64,000 bases of DNA from Thelonectria olida (lineage: Eukaryota > Ascomycota > Sordariomycetes > Hypocreales > Nectriaceae). The stretch spans positions 1 to 64,000 of the forward strand of contig JAGPYM010000086.1 of NCBI GenBank assembly GCA_020736575.1, in the 5' to 3' direction. Below the pieces are notes generated by a model. It ran no database searches and was not told the DNA's origin. It worked only from the letters and a program-made list of their open reading frames with translations. Below, piece by piece: positions 59,155-64,000 of this stretch. Numbering within the stretch: position 1 is the first letter of the stretch; every line of letters starts with the position of its first letter. The translations under genes and the position numbers were made by a program.

Positions 59155-59900
59155 CAAACCTTCTATTATAAAAATAAACTAAATGCCACAAGTATTATAG
59201 CGTTACCTATGCTAGCCCCAATTTAAGTTAAAAATGTTATAGCTATTACTTTTTATTTAAAAGCGAAAAGATAGGGGCTTGAAATGTTATTAACTTTAAA
59301 TATAGCCTTATTTTATTATTATTAAAAAAGCTAATAATTTAAATATATAATAGAGGGCAATATAAGCTAAACCCTAGCTTTATATTTATTAAAATAAAGC
59401 TTTTTAATAAAGCTTATAATTAATTATAAAATAAAAGTTTTTATTAAATAAATCTTATTTTAGGAATTCTTTTTAAAACTTTTAATATAAAAATATTTTT
59501 ATATTGATTTTAATTATATAATTTAACTAATAATATATTATATAATAATTAAATTTAATATAATAATAAAAATTACTAATTATAAAGCTTAATACTATTA
59601 TATAATTATTTTATTTAATATTTTATATATAATTTAATTTAATATAATATATGTTTTTATAAGTAATTTTAAAATAAAATTAATAGAAAAGCTTTTTAAT
59701 ACTAACTAGTAGTTAAAATAGTAAATATTTACTAATATAACAAATAAGTTATAATATTATTAAATATTATACTTAGTATAAATAAAATGCTAGCTATTTA
59801 AATAAATAGTTTTTAAAAAGGAAATAGATATTAATATATTAAAATACCCCTTACCTTTTATAAAAATTATTTATTTAATAAATAAAATATAAGACAAAAC
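59155..59900. repeat. AT-rich RIP-degraded repeat block 7
   Basis: A short block with a family B-type head (about 59325-59560) showing the landmarks AAGCTAATAATTTAAATATA and TAAACCCTAGCTTTATATTT. No gene is seen. 59901-60342 is spacer with the promoter region of the next gene, including TATATATA at 60172-60179. Confidence 0.8.
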
Positions 59901-60342
59901 GGGAAAGCATTACCAAGCGATGAGCTAATGCTTTTAAAGCTTACTAGTTAGACAATTCTCTTATTAATTAATTGACAACTGCTTCTAAGATTCATTAAAG
60001 CCTCAAACTCACTTAGCACATTTTGTTTCCCCTCAACCAGATGTTCGAAGGGGCTGTCAATAAATGACGTAAGCTAAATGCTTTGTAAGATGTCAGTAAC
60101 TCTTCCGAAGGAACCCATTTGAGTTAACATTAATCCGCTGCTTGGGTTTTCTTATTTAATTTGCAAATTTCTATATATACTTCGAGTCTTCCTCGAGACC
60201 TCTAGCTATCTCATTATTTTAATTGACACTCTATATACAATCCTATCGAAACCGATATCTTTTAGAATTCATATGCTATCCCTAGACATTCTTTTCTTCT
60301 TTACGTGTTATACAAGCCATGACTGACAACTTGTCTTACTAG

Positions 60343-61437
60343 GTTGAGTTTGAGGACTGGCATACAGCTGGAGAGCCTTTCCGCATTATCCAGCATGTCC
60401 CGTCAGGGTTTATACCTGTAGTTCAAACTGTCTCTGAGTGCCGCGTCGAGATCATCCAGTCTAAAGACCATCCGCTGGATAGGCTCCGCATATTTCTTAG
60501 CCATGAGCCTCGAGGGCATGCGGATATATACGGTGGCTTTATTACCCCTCCAAACGACTCGGGAGCTCATTTCGGCGTGCTGTTTTGGCATACAGATGGC
60601 TTCTCGACGGCCTGTGGCCATGGTACTATCGCTCTGGGATATTGGGCGGTATGTAAGGGTCTTGTCGACGCTCCAGAGAATGGGGTTGCGGATGTCGTGG
60701 TTGATGTCCCATCGGGCCGTGTAGTCGCGTCGGTCACTGTGAGGCATGGCAAGCCCATACACGCCGACTTTGTCAACGTCTCTACTTTTCAGATAGCGAA
60801 AGGGCTATCTGTTGCAATCCCTTCTCGCAATTCCGGTATTCGTGTCGACCTAACTTTTGCCGGCGCTGTGATAGCCTCGGTGAATGCCGCTCAGCTGGGT
60901 CTTGAGGTCAAGCCAAGCAATGCAAACGAATTCATCAGACTTCAGCGAGAGATCAAAGCATCTCTTGGTAATAGAGCAGAGTACGGCACCAACGAGTTAT
61001 ACGCAATGCTGCTTTTCGAGGAGGAAGAAAACCCCCAAGAAGACCAGGGTTTGATCATCCAGAGAAGCGTCAACGTCTACGGTGACCGACAGATCGACCG
61101 ATCTCCCTGTGGTTCTGGAACTTGCGGAAGGATGGCCGTCCTACTTGCAGGTGGTCGGCTGCGAGAGGGCTCGAAACTCTTGCATCACTCTATCATCGGG
61201 TCGGCCTTTGAGGCCGAGATAGTATCTAAGGGTCAGAGTCCGGTCCAGGGTTTTCCTGCCTGCGTTGTTCGTGTGAGGGGCCAGGCTCATCTTGTTGCTC
61301 ATCGCGGTTTTTTATCAACGCCGAAGATCCATTGTCGCCAGGCTTTATCTTCCGATAGGTTCTCATTGATTTCAATCAATAAAATGGACAACGGAAAATG
61401 GCACACCTTATCGCCATCTACCAAATATTTATTGTGA
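60343..61437 (+). CDS. Proline racemase / hydroxyproline epimerase family protein, both ends problematic
   Basis: The open frame from 60343 carries the whole family core: DWHTAGEPFRII at the N-terminus, TACGHGTIALGYWAV with the first catalytic Cys (residue 91 from 60343), and DRSPCGSGTCGRMAVL with the second (residue 256). Two cysteines mark racemases/epimerases; the dehydratases of the family have Thr in the second place. A cofactor-free epimerase acting on hydroxyproline or proline is the likely role. The start is unresolved. CTGAC...TTACTAG just upstream looks like an intron 3' end, but no first exon with matching phase was found. ATG at 60319 is in frame but stopped by that TAG. At the 3' end the conserved FFINAEDPLSPGFIFR ending is in another frame (to about 61360), so one base is missing near 61290-61310. 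Confidence 0.75.
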   Translation, partial: VEFEDWHTAGEPFRIIQHVPSGFIPVVQTVSECRVEIIQSKDHPLDRLRIFLSHEPRGHADIYGGFITPPNDSGAHFGVLFWHTDGFSTACGHGTIALGYWAVCKGLVDAPENGVADVVVDVPSGRVVASVTVRHGKPIHADFVNVSTFQIAKGLSVAIPSRNSGIRVDLTFAGAVIASVNAAQLGLEVKPSNANEFIRLQREIKASLGNRAEYGTNELYAMLLFEEEENPQEDQGLIIQRSVNVYGDRQIDRSPCGSGTCGRMAVLLAGGRLREGSKLLHHSIIGSAFEAEIVSKGQSPVQGFPACVVRVRGQAHLVAHRGFLSTPKIHCRQALSSDRFSLISINKMDNGKWHTLSPSTKYLL

Positions 61438-63659
61438 TGCAATTTCTCTCCACAGCCTATTACACCTGTGTCCATCCTCGTACTCCTAGGTTAGCTAAGT
61501 AGTGAGCCGTTGTGTTACGCGTGAAGGCGAAGCCGTTCATCCGGTCCCATCGCCTGCTTTAGAAAGGCAAAAGGCTTGGTCCCATGCAACAAAAGCTTGA
61601 CAAGGCAGGTGGTATGGTGCACCTAAGAATTGTTAATATTGTTATGGTCCGAAAGGTTCATCCGATGCCCGAGATGTTCGGTAGGTCCCTGGGCGAAAGC
61701 CGAAGCTTTTTTGCGACAGCCATAAGCTGTAATTTTTCTCTAATATTTTAGATACTCACCTATTTTCCTTTTTACGTAGGGCGAGTATGGCGCTCTTTCC
61801 GGGTTTCATGAGTTATTGCTAGGCCTTGATGGAGCCGAAAGGTTTATTATGCTGTAGGTCAGTCGCTGCGCTCTCTGATTCGTCCGCTGTTTTGCTTCGT
61901 CAGATCTCAAATGACTTTACCCGACGCTATTTCAGCTGCCTTCATGGCATTGTTACTATCCCGGCGCCTCAATTGACCCGAGCAGGTGAGGGACTCGACG
62001 TGGTCACAACTCGGCGGTATGGCTTGAAACAGATGTAAGCTCTGCCGCTTAGTGGTCAGATTACGGATTAAGGCCGGCTTGATGGAAGACTATGATGGGA
62101 TTGCCCTTAGGAGTAGAGATTGAGACGCTTGAGGATAAACTAGGCTAGTAGGTTAATAAGGGAGATGGGGGTGGATGGTCTGATAATAGTGTTAGGGAAT
62201 TTACCTTCTTATTCAGCTAAATCTATTAAGATTGGGATTGTTCCCTTACGGCCCTCCTAAATAAAATTCGCCAGCTGGCGAGCTAGCAACATCACAAGTT
62301 CTGCACCACTATATACAAATTACCTATTATGCTATTGGCCCTTCTTTCTTTTCAATTTCCGTCCCACAAGCGCATGAAAACTTTCACCGTAACCCCAAAA
62401 CAAAGAAAAGGACAAAGTCGAAGCGTGCTGGTAAATGAAGCCCAATCTCCGGGGTTGGAGTGACAGTGAGCGCCTTGAACTTCTGGCATATCTCAATTAT
62501 GTGTCCAGTACGAACTCGACTTTGAAGCCACAGCCATCGATCATATAAATAGAGTCCCGGGCAGAGACTTCTCCATGCCCTAGGTTTGCGGTAAACTGTG
62601 TCGAGATTGGAAGAGACACGGGTATTGTGCCAAATCTGAGGATTTGTATTCGCAAGGCACAGCATGTCTCACCGAAGTTTCCGAAGGCTCTATTGACGAG
62701 ACCGACTTATCCAGCAAATAGTTGCCCGTCTCAGCCGCCCAAATCTGCCACCTCGTCGTCTACCCAGCGCTTCTTCGGCGCTCAACACAAGATCTCGTAC
62801 TGTGTAAACAGACACGGTAAGAAGTACGCAGCGTAGGGTTCGTGTAACAAGTCCATGATCTTGACTCTTGAGATTGATCCTGACCCGAAAAGATGTGCCA
62901 TGTAGGCGAATACAGGATGCCTCTTAAAAGTACAGCCGCATCTCAGCGAGAATGTCAGGGGCGACGAACTTGCACAAGACCAACCATCGACCAACATGGC
63001 GGCGCTGTTGGAATATGAGCTTGATGTGAATAGATACGAACTTTGATTGATTGAAGTACTATGTGACAGAGAGGGTCTGTAGTCTAGCAATATAGGATGA
63101 AGTCCAAGTCCCAGCCACCTTGAGGCTCGGAATGTGGCCCGTCAAGGGTCCACTTCCAACACTGGCATGTATCCTCGAAGTCAAAGTCCTCTTAGGGAAG
63201 CTAATCACCCGGTTTTATCCAGAAGTCTCAGACATGGATCATCTAAGTTAACATTGTGGCCCAAGAGCCTTACATTGTGTGAAGATGCATCGGGTCTAGG
63301 CAATACCTTGCTCTTGTGGAGCCTGCTTGAAACACTGATTACATTGTACGGTGGACTATTGGTTCAATCGGTCCGGATCTACAGCATCCCGGACTTGAAT
63401 ACTTTCTTTGGAAGGTTGATGTCTGGAATGAAAACGAGCATCTTTGAGTGATTGGTTGCAGCTGTTAGAAAACGGGGTGTACTAAAGGATACCCGCTCCG
63501 GAGGCAACCCCAGCATTACATATATACCTGGCTCCTATATAGCCTACAAGTGGCACAATTCCCAATCTGAGAAACTCAGGCGCTATAAAACTAGATGATC
63601 CCCGACACGTTGTGCGTCCTACAGAGTCCGCACGTTGTTCTGTTCCATCGGCGTTGATT
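61438..63659. other. Intergenic, no gene seen
   Basis: 2.2 kb of ordinary composition. ORFs are short and show no family resemblance. A likely TATA box for the P450 gene lies at its end. Confidence 0.45.
63584..63590 (+). promoter_or_regulatory. TATA box of the P450 gene
   Basis: TATAAAA lies 70 bp upstream of the ATG at 63660. Confidence 0.4.
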
Positions 63660-64000
63660 ATGGCGGCGCCCACAATCATCTTGGCCAGTGTGGCCGTAGC
63701 ATTACTGCTCGCTATCTTCTTCAAGAGTAAATGGGTCTCTGCAGACAAAGGCAAACAAGGCCCAATGCCGCCTGGCCCTAAGAGATTCCCATTAGTTGGC
63801 AATCTGCTCGATCTGCCGAAACCTGGTGAACTAGAAGCTTATCACTGGCTGAAGCATAAGGATCTTTACGGTACGTCGCCTTTCTAATTACACCTCCAAT
63901 GTGAGGCCAAGAGAGACCACTAACGAATTCATTGCAATTTTAGGGCCAGTAAGTTCAATTACGGTATTTGGCCAGCCTTTGATCATCATCAACGATGCCA
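63660..64000 (+). CDS. Cytochrome P450, 5' end only (runs off the window)
   Basis: Exon 1 is 63660-63870 and exon 2 starts at 63944 (intron 73 nt). The first about 20 residues form a membrane anchor (APTIILASVAVALLLAIFF), followed by a basic stop-transfer stretch and the proline-rich hinge PPGPKRFPLVGNLLDLP. The P450 N-terminus continues with HWLKHKDLYGPVSSITVFGQPLIIINDA across the splice. This is the standard layout of a microsomal fungal class II P450 of the CYP620/O-methylsterigmatocystin-oxidoreductase-like type. The heme-binding cysteine region lies outside the window, so family and substrate cannot be given. Confidence 0.85.

Overview
The window is nuclear DNA of a filamentous ascomycete (Pezizomycotina). 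Most genes have several introns, mostly 50-135 nt, with GT..AG ends and CTAAC/CTGAC-like branch sites. The gene families are typical of these fungi: a Zn2Cys6 regulator, DHA1 and alpha-glucoside MFS transporters, an AA11 LPMO, a UMTA/LaeA-like methyltransferase, and pogo and hAT transposons. About a third of the window is extremely AT-rich repeat DNA in which CpA is almost gone and TpA dominates, the signature of repeat-induced point mutation (RIP). Gene-rich islands of ordinary composition alternate with these blocks, so the genome is bipartite. The species cannot be named from the sequence.

Layout. 1-4111: three damaged minus-strand loci (an acyltransferase/condensation-like fragment, a helical-protein pseudogene with many frameshifts, a conserved-looking ORF pair split by one indel). 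4162-6370: AT block. 6898-19675: a probable aromatic-catabolism cluster with an extradiol ring-cleavage dioxygenase, a divergent FAD phenol-hydroxylase-type monooxygenase, a Zn2Cys6 regulator, an FAH-family hydrolase and an MFS transporter; a RIP block lies between the last two. 20895-23002: secreted arylsulfatase. 23070-25560: AT block. 25580-27812: amino-acid permease. 29395-31063: hAT transposase remnant with a TCGAA-motif cluster. 32221-36020: AT block. 36406-37685: methyltransferase alone between two AT blocks. 37735-45160: AT block holding two of three copies of a SINE-like repeat (the third is in the preceding block) and one intact, un-mutated pogo/Fot1-like transposon (43092-44951). 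46498-48088: small tail-anchored protein and an AA11 LPMO with a broken 3' end. 48270-53000: AT block. 53197-54057: unrecognised damaged gene. 55583-57546: alpha-glucoside transporter. 59155-59900: short AT block. 60343-61437: proline racemase/hydroxyproline epimerase family gene with a 3' frameshift. 63660-64000: 5' end of a cytochrome P450 that runs off the window.

How the genes may work together (inference): the monooxygenase would hydroxylate a phenol to a catechol, the VOC dioxygenase would cleave it extradiol (meta), and the FAH-family enzyme would process the ring-fission product. The Zn2Cys6 protein would regulate and the MFS protein transport. The neighbouring arylsulfatase could release phenols from aryl sulfates. 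Exon boundaries were worked out by hand from reading frame, splice signals and family conservation; they have not been checked against transcripts.
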